Shown here: positions 1 to 13,978 of the stretch, in pieces
Layout of the letters: every line of letters begins with the position of its first letter
Position numbering within the stretch: the stretch's first letter is position 1
Source of the DNA: Certhia americana
Lineage: Eukaryota; Chordata; Aves; Passeriformes; Certhiidae
Reading direction: 5' to 3'
Length of the DNA: 64,000 bases
Assembly: GCA_018697195.1 (NCBI GenBank)
Contig: CM031857.1
Coordinates: forward strand, 97,411,674 to 97,475,673
Translations under genes and position numbers: made by a program
The notes under the pieces: generated by a model
The model's database searches: none
The model's input: the letters and a program-made list of their open reading frames with translations, nothing else
Told to the model about the DNA's origin: nothing

Positions 1-2882
1 CATAGATTGGTTTGTAGAGATATTACCCAGAAATACTTTGCTATTGGTGGATTGTTTCAAATGAAATATCATTTAAAGCAAGTTTTATTTGTTTTACCTG
101 TGGCAGCTGAACTTGCAAAAATATTCCCTCTACGATCATCTTGAGATCACAAAAGAAGTCTCTAGAGACTTTTACCAATGACTGCATGAGCTGACTGTGG
201 TGATGCTACATGTCACATGTGATGGAATAGGGAAATGCAGAACTAGGGTTTTACAAGGAAACTTGAAAGGGAAAAAGAATTTAAAATCTCTTTTAGGGCT
301 TGTGCAAGATTTGCATCTTAACTGATTCAAAATAAATTTTTCAGATTTTATTGAAGTACCTAATAAGAAGTCATTAGGAAGAATTTTTTTTTGTTTTTTG
401 TTTTTTTTGTTTGGTTGGGTTTTTTTGATCCTTTGCTTCCCCTAACTTTTTCTTTAAAAGCAACATGGTCAGTAAGTGTTAGGCTTTGATTTTCACACAG
501 ACTTATATTAGAGCTCAACTCAGCTGCATTTGTTTTTTAGAAAACAGAAACATACTTTCAAATCTTTAGAAATGGTTTATTATTTAAAGAATCATATTTG
601 ATAGATGAATTGTAGTAATGTGTCCTAAAAGCAAAACACAGAGAATGATGAATTGTGTACAGATAATAAAGAATTTACAGGCAAAAATCTTTGGAAGCAA
701 AAATAAAGTAGCAAGAATTGAAGAACTATTAATAGCACATATGGAAAGTTCTGAGATAAGATAAACCTGAAATACTTCTAAGTGTGCATTAAAGTCAATG
801 AAACAACTTTCACTTTCCTTTGCTTCAACCGCAACATCAATTTAGAGTCCTTCCTGGCTCTGTGAACCCTAGGAACATATTCTTCTGAAAAGTAGTTTGC
901 TGAATTGAACACTGGGAGGGTGGAAAAATTCATTATTTTATTAGAAACCTGAACTTCTTGGGTCTGTCTCTTTGTCTATGTATGCCAAGGAGCAAAATGC
1001 ACTGGAAGAATAATTTAAAAATCAAGAAACATTTATCCAGTAATGACATAATTTTCCATTTTGGTTATAAATGTTTTAAGGTATTTCTAGGTTTGCTGTT
1101 ATAGCCCTTTGTTTTAGTACCATCATAGTATCCTATCACATAATAAATATTAGCATGTATAATGTATCAGTTTGTATAAACTGCTGTACTATTTCAACAC
1201 CTACCTTCAGTAGCCTTGTCCAGGAAAGAGTAAATCATAACTGTACCAAAATCTGAACATCTGAGCTTTTGTAGTTTTTCAAATTGTCTCAAAGTTGCAC
1301 TTAATCTCATTCCTCCATAAGACAACCCTAATTAAAAGTGCCAGTAAAAAATGTTCCTAGGAGTACAGTCTGTGTGGAAGCTGAGTTCCATATCTGTGCA
1401 AGGACACCTCAGGCCATACCATATCAGTAGTTTTGGTTCCTGGGCTACACCTGATAAAGTTGGTTAAGGTACTTAGGGTCTAAAAGAGGGAGGAATAAAT
1501 TAATTCTTAAGAGCAATATTTACAAACTAACACACTGTGGAGGCTGAAATTTCCTTTTCTTTTGCGTACATAAGACCACAGCCGGAAATCCCAGCAAGGA
1601 CTGAGCTCATGTCTTTGGGCATGAGAGCATTGACTTACCCCTTAATACTACTTGCATTATTGCCATAAAGGCAGCAGTAGTTGTGTTTACCTCATTGCAG
1701 ACATGGTTAGAGCATTTTTCCATTTGAGCTTCTTTAAGCCACAACTCAAATTTTTCCAGGCTCTGTCATAACCAGGCAGCCCATAGTTGGGGAAAGAGAC
1801 AGATAGAATGACTACTTTCCATCCTTCACATGGCTCAGAATAAAAGGCATGTATTGGGACAGGCACTGATGTGCTCCATTTAAGGAAGGAAAACAGAATT
1901 AAGACCAAGATCTGCTAACACACGTTCTGTGAAACACCTGCTGAAGACCATGGTCCGACACGGAGCGTATGACCTGGAGTCTGGTGTCACAAGCTCCAAG
2001 ACTAACTACGACACAGAACACAGTGGGTGATTTGATAGCTATACCTGTGTCAACATCTCACTTTTCCAACTTGTAAAACTGAGATAGTTCAATCAAGCTA
2101 ATCTGTAAATTATTTTGATATCTAGGGAAGTGTATGTTGTGGAGAAGCTCACATTCTTGCACCTACTTCGAATGAGAGCTGGATCTAGCTCATGTTGCAA
2201 TTCATTTGGGCTGGCTGGTTTGGAGGTGCCCAGTATTAAAAATCACGGCAGGCCTGGGCTGTTTGGCACCCAACCTGGTAGGAGCCAATTTATCTGCTTA
2301 AGAAAGGTTTTATGAGATGAAGTCTGGCGTGGTTCACGTGTGTGTGAAGTTGCCCTACCATGGAAAGCATCAGCCTTCTTGGAGGGATGAGTGGCACAGA
2401 CGGTCTCTCACTCAGCACCACAGAGGTGCAAGCAGGGGTCAATCATGTCTTCACAGCTCCTAAGACCTGGACTGCTAAGTTTTGTTTCCCACAAATATCC
2501 CAGCAGCAGCATTTCACTCTTCCCCTCCAGGCAGGCTCTGACTGCGGTCCAACGCTGCCAAGGGAAAGGATAATAAGGAAGGGAGGGAATGTATGCTGTT
2601 ACATAAATGCTTCCATAGGCCTGACTACTGTTTCCTGAGAAAGGAAACTCCATTCATCAAGTCTGTAATAAACTGACATCTCATCACCAGGGGAAACAAG
2701 AGGAAGGTACTTGTGAAGGGAGAAATCTGTCCCTCTACATACATGAACTGTTTTCCTTTGCATGCCTAATCTGTGAGGTGACTAAAGTTTCACCCAGTGG
2801 TGCTATAATACCCACATGGGAAACATTAAGTTAAATATTACAAAATTAAAGTGTAAGAGTTATTGGAAACTAGAGCCGAACA

Positions 2883-2966
2883 AAATATTAGAATTTTCAT
2901 CCTGGGGGAAATTCTAATATTTCAACATTTGTTTTCATCCAAAATTAGAATGGAAATGTTGAAATA
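2883..2966. repeat. Two overlapping, mutually exclusive inverted repeats
   Basis: The first is 2,883-2,896 with 2,909-2,922: 14 perfect pairs and a 12-nt loop. The second is 2,918-2,930 with 2,954-2,966: 13 perfect pairs and a 23-nt loop. They share bases 2,918-2,922. Both loops carry TTTTCATCC or its near copy, and ATTAGAAT recurs at 2,944, so the segment looks assembled from repeated short inversions. Confidence 0.9.
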
Positions 2967-4824
2967 CCTCTGATTTCAGAGAATGAACATATTCTCAGCT
3001 ACTTTAACATTAAAATGAATTTGACAAAGGTGTTACAACATCTCCTGGGAATTGTTGTTAAGGTATTTTGTACTTAGAACCATGTTAACAAGGGATATTT
3101 CATTTGGGTTATTGAACCAGAACTGTAAAAAAAAATGCTTGGGGTCAGGCAGAACTTTCATTTAATTTTTGTTTTCCTTGAGGTTATTTAACCCTTGCAT
3201 TCCCTTTAGCAAATGAAAAAAACCCCATCAAACAAAAAAAGACAGAGAGAAAAAATGTTTTATTCTGATCTGAAAGGGAAACAAGTTTTGCAACCATTCA
3301 GTTTGAAGATATTCAACAGTGTTCTGGATTTTATTTCTGATCCTCGTAAATGCTTCTTTTTATGGTTAAACTTCAAAAAGAGAAAACTAATTTTGTTTCA
3401 CGTGTTGTTGCCAAGAGTAATTATTGATACAGACTCAATAAATTACTTCAGTTGATCCACAACTGAATTCATCAAGAAAATGAATCATTGAAAAGTCTAT
3501 CTCATTTTTAAAAATATCTTCCTTCTTTGATTGCGTGCCCTCATAGTTGGTCATCAAGCTAGGAAGTTGAAATTCTCTCATGGTATACTTCATTACCTCT
3601 TCATGGTATACTGACACCTTGGCAAGTGACATTCTGGAAACTTACTATTTTTTTCTCTTCAGGAGGAATGATTCTTTTGTCTTGATACTGTGTTTCTGGG
3701 TGCTGCTTGCTGAGTAGGTCCCTTCTTTTATTGGAGTATTGCTGGCATATTGGTTGAAGAGATGGAAGTATGAGCAGAATGGAAAAATCTCAGGAAAAAA
3801 AATGCCTTTATGGAGGTGAAAAGGTATCTTGCCGTAATTAAATGCACACTAAAACACTTGAGAAGCAAAAAAGTGGTACTCCACTGTTCAGATTCATTTT
3901 GCAGATTTAATCAGACTAGAAATTTTCCACTTACTCACAGATCATTCATTGATCTTCTGATGTTAGTTTAGTTGGCTGGCATTTTCTAAGGTCTCAGGCC
4001 ATTTTTTCTATTAAATAAATAGGACCTAAGACCTCAGATGTCTATATACACACTTTTTTAAAAAAATTCCTGTCCATACTTTTTTTGCTGTTCTCATACA
4101 AAGGCTAAAGGTTAGGGATTTAGTTTAAACATAATATTTTCATGGTTCATAAGAAAATCTGTATTGGTTTACATTTTTGGCAACTTTCATTATACCCTAG
4201 TGATTCCAAGAAGTCCTTGTACTTTCCTGCTGGTGAGAGATACTTTCCATAAAATAACACAGTATAAAAATAATAATTATTAACTCACTGTGATGTATTT
4301 TCTTGAGGCACAGAGACTGTATCCAAAGAAATAAATACATTTGGTGTCCAGTTTTGTGGCCATGTTTTCCAGTTAAAAATTATTATATTGGAAAATTGTA
4401 TTTTAAAACCAGCATTAGAAGTTCCACACTGAGAATGACATGAAAAAATCCTTGTTACTTGAAACATCCCCTATGTCTGACAGACAACTACAGTTCAGCT
4501 TTTAAAGAGGATTTAAAGAGTCTGTGCACTGCAGAAAAGTCCCACTTTGAAAGCAGCTCTAAAAATAATTCCAGAAATTCCATCTCTCTGTTCCATGTAG
4601 CTTTATGTGATTGACATATTATCTAGGTTGATATCGGCATTAAGTATATTTAAAGGCTGCAGATATTTTATATTCAGTATACTGATAGTGGTTTTTCCTA
4701 AAGGATGTTTGAGCTGTCACAAAAGTGTGGATTCAGCAAATTCTAAATATTGCACATAAAAATCGAGGCCCATACACCACACCTGTGCACGGTGCTGCCC
4801 AACTGAGCTATGAGCTAGAAGCTA

Positions 4825-4856
4825 CCTGTCACAGAGGTAAAAGGCTCTGTGACAGG
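4825..4856. repeat. Perfect 12-bp inverted repeat, 8-nt loop
   Basis: CCTGTCACAGAG at 4,825-4,836 is followed, after GTAAAAGG, by CTCTGTGACAGG at 4,845-4,856. Confidence 0.95.
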
Positions 4857-7800
4857 AAAAGGTTCATGACTGATGTGAAATGGGTTGGCCTTCACACAGG
4901 CTGCCTGAATTGAAGATGGACATTGTGATGAAAGGTGATCCTGCCCAAATTACAGGAATTCCTCTAAGCTAACTTTGTGCCCTGCATCCCTCTGCAGACT
5001 ATAAATACAAACACAGAAAAGTGTTATTTGTTCCCAATAGGGTTTTTACTTTCCACCCCTGGAACAAACTGTGCTTGCTTTCACAAGCCTTCTTAGGCTA
5101 CAGAAGCTGAGCGTATTGATTACACTGAGGGAGGCTCAAGTCTTTGCAAATGATCCCTGTCTTGCTGCATTTAGCACAGTGTTTCTGCAGGACCATACAA
5201 GCCCAGGTTGTGTGTGAATCTCTGAGAAAAGTAAATGAATAGTAGTGTTGCAGGGGGTTTTCCTGTGACTATTCAACATTGATAAATGTATTTTTGCTTT
5301 TTTGTGGAATTCATCTCAAGAAGGAAATAGAATTTTATTCCATTAAAGCTTTTATGATTTCTCAGAATTATTTTACTCCACCAAATCCCTTTGAATTTTC
5401 ATATCAAATTGATGTACTCTAAGATTGGAATACATTAACAGACTGAAAATATTTAAAATTTTATATGCCTGTCTTTACCAAACACTGACAAGAAGTCTAG
5501 ATGCATTTACAGAATAAAAACAGATAACAGAAAGAAATAGTTCTAATAGTGTGAGATGTGCAGAACTTGACTTGTTATATATGTCACCAAGGAAAAAAAG
5601 TTGGTCAGTTTTCTGTGCATATTTAATGCAGAAAAATTTCTAAGAATTCCTGAAGTTGCTTGGAAAAATATCAACCAAAAATTACATCCAGAGGCATCTC
5701 ATGTTACTTTAAAGTAGAAGGAAGAGCTGCAAGAAAGGATATGGAACAAAAAGCAATACTGGTAATTTTTTACATAAAAAATTCACCCACAGACCCAAAG
5801 CAAGTAATAGTAGATGCATTTTAAAGATGGAGAAATGCATAAGCAAGATAAAGGAGCATTAGCCTATTTACTTAGGTTTTTTAATTCCTTTCTACTGGAT
5901 TTCCCCTTGGTTGTGTACTACAATATGTATCTGTAGAGTCAACAGAACAACACACAGTAAAGTCAAATATTATAGCAGATTAAATAGAGTGAAATTGTGA
6001 AAATTATGAATGGAAACCCATTTCATATTAGCAGGATAGTATTACGAAAATCTAAGGCAAATGCTGTGATTTCATTAAGTGCATTCAACTAGAGCTCTAC
6101 GAGGTTGTGCCTACCTTAATATTTTTATTAGTAAGTAAATGAAAAAAATCAAAATCATGCTTAGCAGAAAATAAACTCCTACCTCCTAACAACAGAACTT
6201 TGCATGCTTCTCTAGGAATAGCAATGGCACATGTTCATCAGAGACTGTGCAATTCTCAGAAATAAAATCCCAAAGTCAATAGCTTTGTCTCACTGAGAAA
6301 GCAAAAAATAACTGTTCCTAGGCTGGACATATATACAAGAGGTTGCACAGTTACAGACTATTAATAAAAAAAGGTACCTTGACACATATTTTGAGAGAGG
6401 CAGGACCAGACCTGAATTGTTTTAATAAAAAGAATGAATACCAAACTATCCCTTATATTCATATATTCTGTTCTACTTGTATTACAAATTCCTGTCCCTT
6501 TATTTTAAAAATTCCCACTGCTCTAATTTTTCTAATCTTTTTTTTTTATTTTATAACTACTTTGTCAGGACATGCTGAAGAAGTTATTCCTATTTATTGA
6601 CTTCGGTCTATGAGGCAAATTCTGAACATGCCAAAACGATTCACATAGACTGAGTCAGATAATGTGTCTGGTATCACATTTTGCAGTATACTTCAGTTAC
6701 ACATGGAAACACACATACACCCTATGAGCTAACTTTTTGAGATATGTTCACTTTAATATTGCTTCCAAATTCAAATATTTTAAAAAAAAAAATCATGTGT
6801 TCTTTAATCTACTGATCTTTATGTCAACCAACTATGAGTACAAAATGAATATTGTATATAGACTGTATCATATCAGAACCAGCTGGCTGAAAATTTCTCT
6901 AAAGATGAATGAGGGAAAAGAATCCTTTGAAATAAAATAATTCCGAGAATCCAGTATGATTCTTAATGAAGAACCTTTCATAATGATTTCACAACCTAGG
7001 TCATATTATATCTGAAATGATAAGCCATGTTGTATTTTGAATGATACAGGGAAAACAGTAAAAGCCAAAACCAAGTGAAGTAAATCATCAGCTCTAAATT
7101 ATTAAATACTTAAGTAACCATTGCCATAAAAGGACAGTTGCAGGAATGAGGGAAGAATATTGGATATGTTTCATCTTCTAATACTCCATGTATGAAAGAA
7201 AATTGTTCTTTTCATAATGTAACTTCAATTCCAAGAATTTAAAACAGTTCCAGAGCAAACAACACGCAGTCAGGATGTTAACAGGTAGTTATTGCTATGC
7301 ACTTAACACACAAGCTCAGATACTTGATTATTCTGCTTTTAGGGGAAGAAAAAATACTGCTGCTTTTTACATGTAGAATTTCCATGTAACTAAGCATTAG
7401 AGGGTTTTTTATCCCTTTATTTCTATAAAATGCTGCACATTTCCATCTTATATAATTTGGAGACACAAATCCACCAATACAGTGTGTTGCCTGAATGACT
7501 CAGAACAGTTATTCCTTTCTGTCCCTGCCAAGGTAGAGTTGCCTTGGGAAGTAACAGCAGCTTTGGCAGCACCCAGAAAAAATATATCCACAGACAAAGT
7601 AGCTCTCCCCCCCACGCCCCAAGCCAAATTTAGCTCAGAGAAAGCAAAAATTCAATGCATCAATAAAAGAAGGTAAATATCTTGTCTCTGAAATCATGTT
7701 TGCAAATTCTAGATCTAAATATTGTGAGAGGAGATCCTGTCTAATCCCCAAACTATCAATTCTTCCTCACTACTGAACTGAAAAGTATTTTAGCCTTTGC

Positions 7801-9429
7801 AAAATCCAGTTCTTATATTTTTTTCACTACAAATACCTCTTCCATTTTGCAATTTGGATTCTTCCTACCATTTGCAGCCTTTTGAACTTCTTTGTAGATA
7901 TTGCTTAGACTTCCTTTCCTCTTATTTTTTTCTTCCTTCCTCTCTCCTCTTATTTTTCACAAAGGCAAGACCACAAAAGTACAAATTTTAAATCTGAAAC
8001 ACTTCTGCAGAACTACACCTTCCAGAGGGGCATTCAGGCATCTTGATACTGCACCCTTAACAAAAACAGTTATTAGGAGCTACGTTGCAAGAGCTCATTT
8101 TTAGTTAACAGTCTGTCTAAGCTCCTGTAAAACTGCAAAGTTATAAATCACTTCACTCTGTTATTATAAAAAAGGGGTAGCAGATAATTAGAAATATAAT
8201 TACAGAATTATTATGTTCCACAAATTATACACCCAGGCCCCCAGCACATGTAGCTGCAGGGCCCCAGTGCAGCCAGGGAATTTTTTTCTTCTAAAGCAAC
8301 AGTTGTGTCAAGACAGATTAGAAAGTTTTTTCCAGACGCATAGGATTTTAGGGGGGTGTTTTTGGTTTTTTTTTTTCGTTTGCTGCCAAATATGTTTTAT
8401 CTTTTGAGATGTCTTCCCTAAGAAAATGTACAAAACAAGATATGTTAAAGATGTAAGTGAAGGCTGTGAAGTTCAGTTTAAGACTCCAAAATTTAGCAAG
8501 CCTAGCTTGCATCTTGGAGTGAGGAAGCTTGTGTGACACTAAGATGAGCCCAACATTACAGAGGGAGCTAAAGGCCATCTAGCTTTTTTTCTCAGAAGAA
8601 ATCCCTCTGAATGTTGAACATGTACAACCTGCTCTGAAGAAGACTGGAGTCACATGCTGATGCCAGTGGAGCAGCTAAAGGACTCTTCTCTGCAGAGCAG
8701 AGGCCACCAAGCCTGCCTGCTTCATACTGGCTGCCCCAGGACAATAAAATGCAGCACTTTTCCCAAAAGCTTACTTAAGACTCATTAATCAAAGAGGGTT
8801 TTGAGACAAAACTGTTGGCTATTTTATATACATGCCTAGTTAAAATGAGCAGTAGTACCTGACTTCTGTTTACAACAACATAAACATGAACACTGGTGGG
8901 CAGAAAAATTAGCCCACTGACACACAAGAAAAAAATCAGAAGTTGGTCACCTTTTACAAAACCTGACATTTTAATACCATACAGGAAGGTATTAGGAATC
9001 ACCTGAGCTAAACCAATTTCACACAATACCCAAATCACAAACTTAAACACAGAAGCAGATATGTGGAATAGTCTTTCCTTTTATGAGAGGGCATGAGGGA
9101 GAAAATAACAATTCTTTTTTTGCCCTCATGGTGAAGTCTGTTTTAAGAATAAAAAAAACAAAACAGGAGTCACCAGGATGGGTTTGCATTCTCGAAGTGA
9201 AAAACAAAAGCAGCAACTGCTGCATCCCAAACACCTTTGGTGACTCTGCTTCTGAGGCTCAATGGTATCTTTGAGGAACTTGGGGCACAAAGGAACATGT
9301 ACAAAGTAAGCAGCATTTCAAACAGGTCCAGCAGTTTAAAATGCAGCAGGATTTCCAGGCTGTTGTGGGCTGTGAAGTACTTCTGTCAGAAGATCTCCTG
9401 TCTCACTGTTCAGGTTCAGTTTTCTACAT

Positions 9430-9660
9430 AGCTCCATGCTATAATTAGTCTGATAGCTGTGTACTTATTTTAATGAGTAGCAAAGCAGCTGCTGGAGTCG
9501 CCTGTTGCAGAATTGGTGTGTCAGCTTATAAATTACAGTCCTATTGCCTACACATTGGAGCTTTAATTCCTAAAGACATTCCTCTACAATTTGCTAATTA
9601 TTGTAATTTTGATAATTTTACATGACCGCCTCTTTACTAAACAAAAAATATATTGAAGAC
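9430..9660. promoter_or_regulatory. Candidate conserved noncoding element (untested)
   Basis: A repeat-free block with clustered homeodomain-type cores (ATAATTAG, TTTAATTCC, GCTAATTATTG) in otherwise mixed sequence. It suggests an enhancer by composition only. Confidence 0.18.
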
Positions 9661-11479
9661 TTTTACTAGTTTAAACCATCTCAGGAGTTAAAAAGAAAAG
9701 CATTTAGCACTTCCACCATGGTTTTCAGTGTGTGAGTGCTGAGAGAACAAGTGGATACTCAGCTGTTCATTTAGCTGTCTGGGCTGTAAAGAAATAGCAG
9801 TCTAGCAGAAATGCCTACACAGATGAAAAGATAATTTTATTATAAGGAAGCGAATTCTCAGTCTGCTCCTCTTCCAGGCATTTGCTATTTTTTTCTCATT
9901 ATTTTTCTTAATACCTAAAGAAAAGTGGCTTCTTCGAGCATCTCTAACTGGCAGCCACTGCAACAGAGTGGCACAGCCCTGCTCCAGCAGCAAGCCCCTA
10001 AACGAGGAGCTCAGGAATCTGCTCTTATCCATCAAACCCTCGGTGACCTTCACCCACCCTCACTTTCTGCAGTTCAAGCCCTCATCACTCTGGCACCCCT
10101 GCTATATATTCAGTAGAATTCATGTCAGGGATATGATTGCACCCCAAAGAGGGATTTCAGAGAGGTTAGCGCTGTGTTTCAGCTGTGAACATCTATTTTA
10201 AAAAGCCAACACCAGCATGCCCCAGACACTTGTAGTGTGACTTCCTATTTAAACCTTATCAGCTTCACCATGATCCAAAATAGCAGACAGCAGCCTCAGT
10301 AACACGGGACCCTGGCACTCAGTGGTGTTGAGCTGTTATTCCGTCACTGCCCAGGGGTCAGGCCACCAGACCGAGTTTTCCAGTGGGCAAATCTAGACAG
10401 AATGCCTGCTCCTGCACTGACACTCAGTCACCTGCTTCCCTCCCCTCCTTCTCAGGCTCTGAAATCTTTATAAATAAAGGTCAGTAGGATTCTAGCATGG
10501 TGTTCTGTGCCTAGAAAAAAGAGAGGAAAGCACATCATTGAGCATGTATACCCAGAGTATACCAGAGCTAATTCCCTCTCAATTAACACCTCACCACTTT
10601 CTCCCCTCATCAAAAAAACTCCCTAATGGCCTGCTCTTGCCAATTCTTATTAAATTATCTGGAAGTTCACACCAGATTATCACAGTGGCTCCATCTGGTC
10701 ATATAAACCACTCTCTCCAAGTTCTTGCCCTCTGTAGAAGTCATCTGTTCCTACTGTGAGAAGAGTGGCAGCCCACCTCACACAGAAGTGTTATGGCACC
10801 TGATGGAATGGTATCCACCATCAGTGTACCCTAATAAACACCCATAGTCCCAGCTCCCTGGCATCTGGCACTGGGTGCCAGAGTGAGCTGTCAGACCCTG
10901 TCCAGCTTTGCAAAGCACAAGCACAGCCATGAACTGACAGTTCTTCAAGTCCTTTTCAGTCCATACCTAGGACTGAAATGAGTCTCTTTGATAAAACAGC
11001 CTTTTATTATTGCAATTATTTTCCTTTTACAATATTACAGCATGTAAGTATGGATGCACAGTAGTTACAAATCCAGCTGAAATCAAAGGTGCATGCTCTG
11101 TATCAGCAGGAGGAATACTACTTCTCTGCTTAGTCATGAAGACTGCCCCTAAGACAATGGGAGAAAAAGCACGACCAGGATGTTCTAAGCCCAGGCATCT
11201 TTTTTGAGCTTGGATTGCCACTGGCACCTAAGACACGATCTCATCCAGCTGTATTGATCCAGCTGGACAGCTGAGAGGGAGCGACAGTAGCAGAAGGAAG
11301 CAGAGTGACAGGGAAGGTTTGCTCTACACTTTCCTGGTTCCCACTATATTAGGTTTTCTAGGCTTTTCTTCAAAGCCTAAAAGATTAAAAAGATATATAC
11401 CAAATCACATAACAGGTACATGAAGAAATCCCAGCTGTTCCTGGTGTCCTCTGTGAGTACTTTAACTGTTCTAGCAGTA

Positions 11480-11650
11480 ATGGTAAAAAAGAAAACAAAC
11501 TAAAGAATTGCAGATTGTTGTTTGCTTTTCACACTGCACTTCATTAAAGATTATTCATTGTCAAGACAATTATTAATTGTTAAGACTATTAAGTTGTAAA
11601 TTAGAAAGAAAGGTCATTATCTGCAAAGGGCTTTGTAACTTCTTATGTGT
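11480..11650. promoter_or_regulatory. Candidate conserved noncoding element (untested)
   Basis: A repeat-free block with TCATTAAAGATTATTCATTG and ATTATTAATTGTTAAG, which resemble homeodomain sites. No coding potential is seen. Confidence 0.15.
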
Positions 11651-13904
11651 CCTTTCTCACACACAGATTGAGCTGCTACGTGCCTGTCTCTGTAAACCTG
11701 GGGATAGCCAGCAAAATCCCCACGGCTGGCTGCTCCACAGGCACAGGAATGTAGAACTCTGTACATTCTGGTGGGGCAGTTAAAAAAAAGCCCTAAGCAA
11801 ACTGTGATTTTGAGTTTTGACATGCATTATATCATTCCAGCCTAAAACTTTTTTTTCTACAGTAATTACCCCCAAAATTATTACTTTGAGATTTTAATCC
11901 GAAGTAATGAATCTGAGAAACATCTTGCTATTAGTTTTCTAAATAATTAAAATCCTGATTATATTGGAAAATTTGGCCAAGAAATTAAATAGAAGAAGCT
12001 GCCAAAATCATATTTACCTTTAAAAATAATTAATTAGTCATATACAATGAAAAAAAAATATGCCGGGAGCTTCAATTATTTCTTAATAGTTTGTATCTTA
12101 AGTCTGCAATACTAGGCAGATAGAGAAAAACAAATCAATCCCCCTGCACATTAACACACTTTGCCATTGATGGTTGGCATCAAATCATCAGCCTCATTAA
12201 ATCTCTTCACTACAGAAGTTAAGGTGGTCTCAAAAGCATAAATGAACACTAATTTTGAGTAAGAGGGAAAAAATCTGATAAAAGTGCATAATTATATGAA
12301 GTAAATTATTTCAACATTGTTGGTTATTTCCAAGGACTTTGCCAATTTCTCTTTTTTTCCCCTCTTCCTCTCCTATTTTAAGAATAATTTAGAAATCTCA
12401 GAGACAACTTTTAGAAATTTGTAGAAATCTCACTTTTTCTGGAGGAAGATGGGTTTTCCTTTACTATTATTATAATTTCTTTCTTTCTTTTAAAAGTTAC
12501 TGGCATTTAAAATTCATCTGTGAATTGGTGTCTAGCAATGCATGAAGTGGAAAATTTGCCCTAAAATTCAGCTGAAGTGTACAAAAACCAATTTAAACCT
12601 CCAAAATTAGTATTTCAGGAGCTATGTGTTTTGATATGAAAATGAGATGTAAATGACACACAACATGATAAATTTATTTGTTTGCTCTGTAATAGCCCTT
12701 TCACATTTTTAAAAGCCCTGTGGCCAAATCATCTCATTCCAATTTCATCAGAAGAGCAGAACAGTGAGGCCTGTGCTTGCAAAACACATTCCTTTAAAAT
12801 GGCAAATAAAATTGCCTGAGTGACATTCTCAGATTGAAGGGGAAAGCAAGAAAAAGGAAGTTGTAAGGAGGGGATGAAAGCTGTGGCAGCACTTAGCAAG
12901 GATGAACAAATTGCAGTGGGAAAATAAAGGACCACTTCCTTTTCTAAAGAGAAACTAAATCAGAGTAATTTGCTTTGATGTTGGTGGGAAATCACTGTAT
13001 GGTTTGAAACAATGGGACCTAATAGGCTGCCGTTCAACGGGAATCACAATGTCTGAATGTGAGGAGAGAGGTATATGGGCAGAAGACTTCATATGGACAA
13101 ATCACAGACAGGGTTTCCCCCAGGGATGTAAAAAAGGAACAGGACAGCTGTGGTTTGAACCAGTTACCCACTGGATTCATGGATATTGTTAATAGCACTT
13201 TGTAAAGAATATTTATTTAGTGTTAATTAAAAAATTCAGCTCTAAGGGGAAAAAAAAAGCAGATGCAATATTTATGTCTCTATAGAGATTGAAGTGGTCC
13301 ATTTGGAATTTCAAAGACAGGAAATTCATGAAAACAATCATACAGGGGAACTGTCAAGCATTCAGTAACATCAGTAACTTAAGGAAAAGAGGCAGAATCT
13401 GTCACTGATTGCTACACATATTTAATAGTAACTTATTCAAAATTTCATGTCCATGTATGCAACAGGACTACCCAGTATGTGAGCTGCTATTATTGAAAAT
13501 GTTTCCTTTATTACCACAACATATTGGAAAGTGCTATAGCTAAGCACAGACTCTAGTAGGGAGTGTACACCACACACTCTAAAGAAAAGCTTTTGCCAAG
13601 CTTAATATCTATGTGGGGTTTTTAATTTATGAAAGAACTGCAAACAGGCAATAAGGAATAGACTACAGCACCAAATAGTTATTTTTTTAATAAACTATCA
13701 ATTGTATCCATTCTGACAACCATGAGTTGTTGCTGCTTGATCAGTGAGTTCTACAGCTCCTCAGATGACAGAGGCAAGGTAGGACTTGAATTTTGCCACA
13801 AAGCCAAGTAGCAAAAACTTATGTAAGTTTTGCTTTCTCATCTATAATTAGCTAAAATAACTCTATTGTTGTTGTCGTTCTTCTCTGACCAGCTCACCTT
13901 ATTG

Positions 13905-13978
13905 TAGTATATTTCTTCTTCTAGCTTTCCTGTGCATAGGGATACACACACAGGCAAGCTAGAAAGAGAAATATACTA
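13905..13978. repeat. 74-nt hairpin, 30-bp stem (possible pre-miRNA-like or MITE-like)
   Basis: The arms 13,905-13,934 and 13,949-13,978 form 27 Watson-Crick pairs and, read on the plus strand, one G-U pair out of 30, with a 14-nt loop. The outer ends are TAGTATATTTCT and AGAAATATACTA. Length and pairing suit a microRNA precursor, but I do not recognise the sequence as a known family. It could equally be a tiny palindromic transposon relic. Confidence 0.85.

Larger units (their letters stand above)
1..13904. other. Intergenic DNA, left part; no gene seen
   Basis: AT-rich DNA with short open frames of at most 92 codons on both strands, none resembling a protein family or bounded by plausible splice sites. 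No transposon is recognised. It contains the inverted repeats at 2,883 and 4,825 and two candidate regulatory blocks, described separately. Confidence 0.7.
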
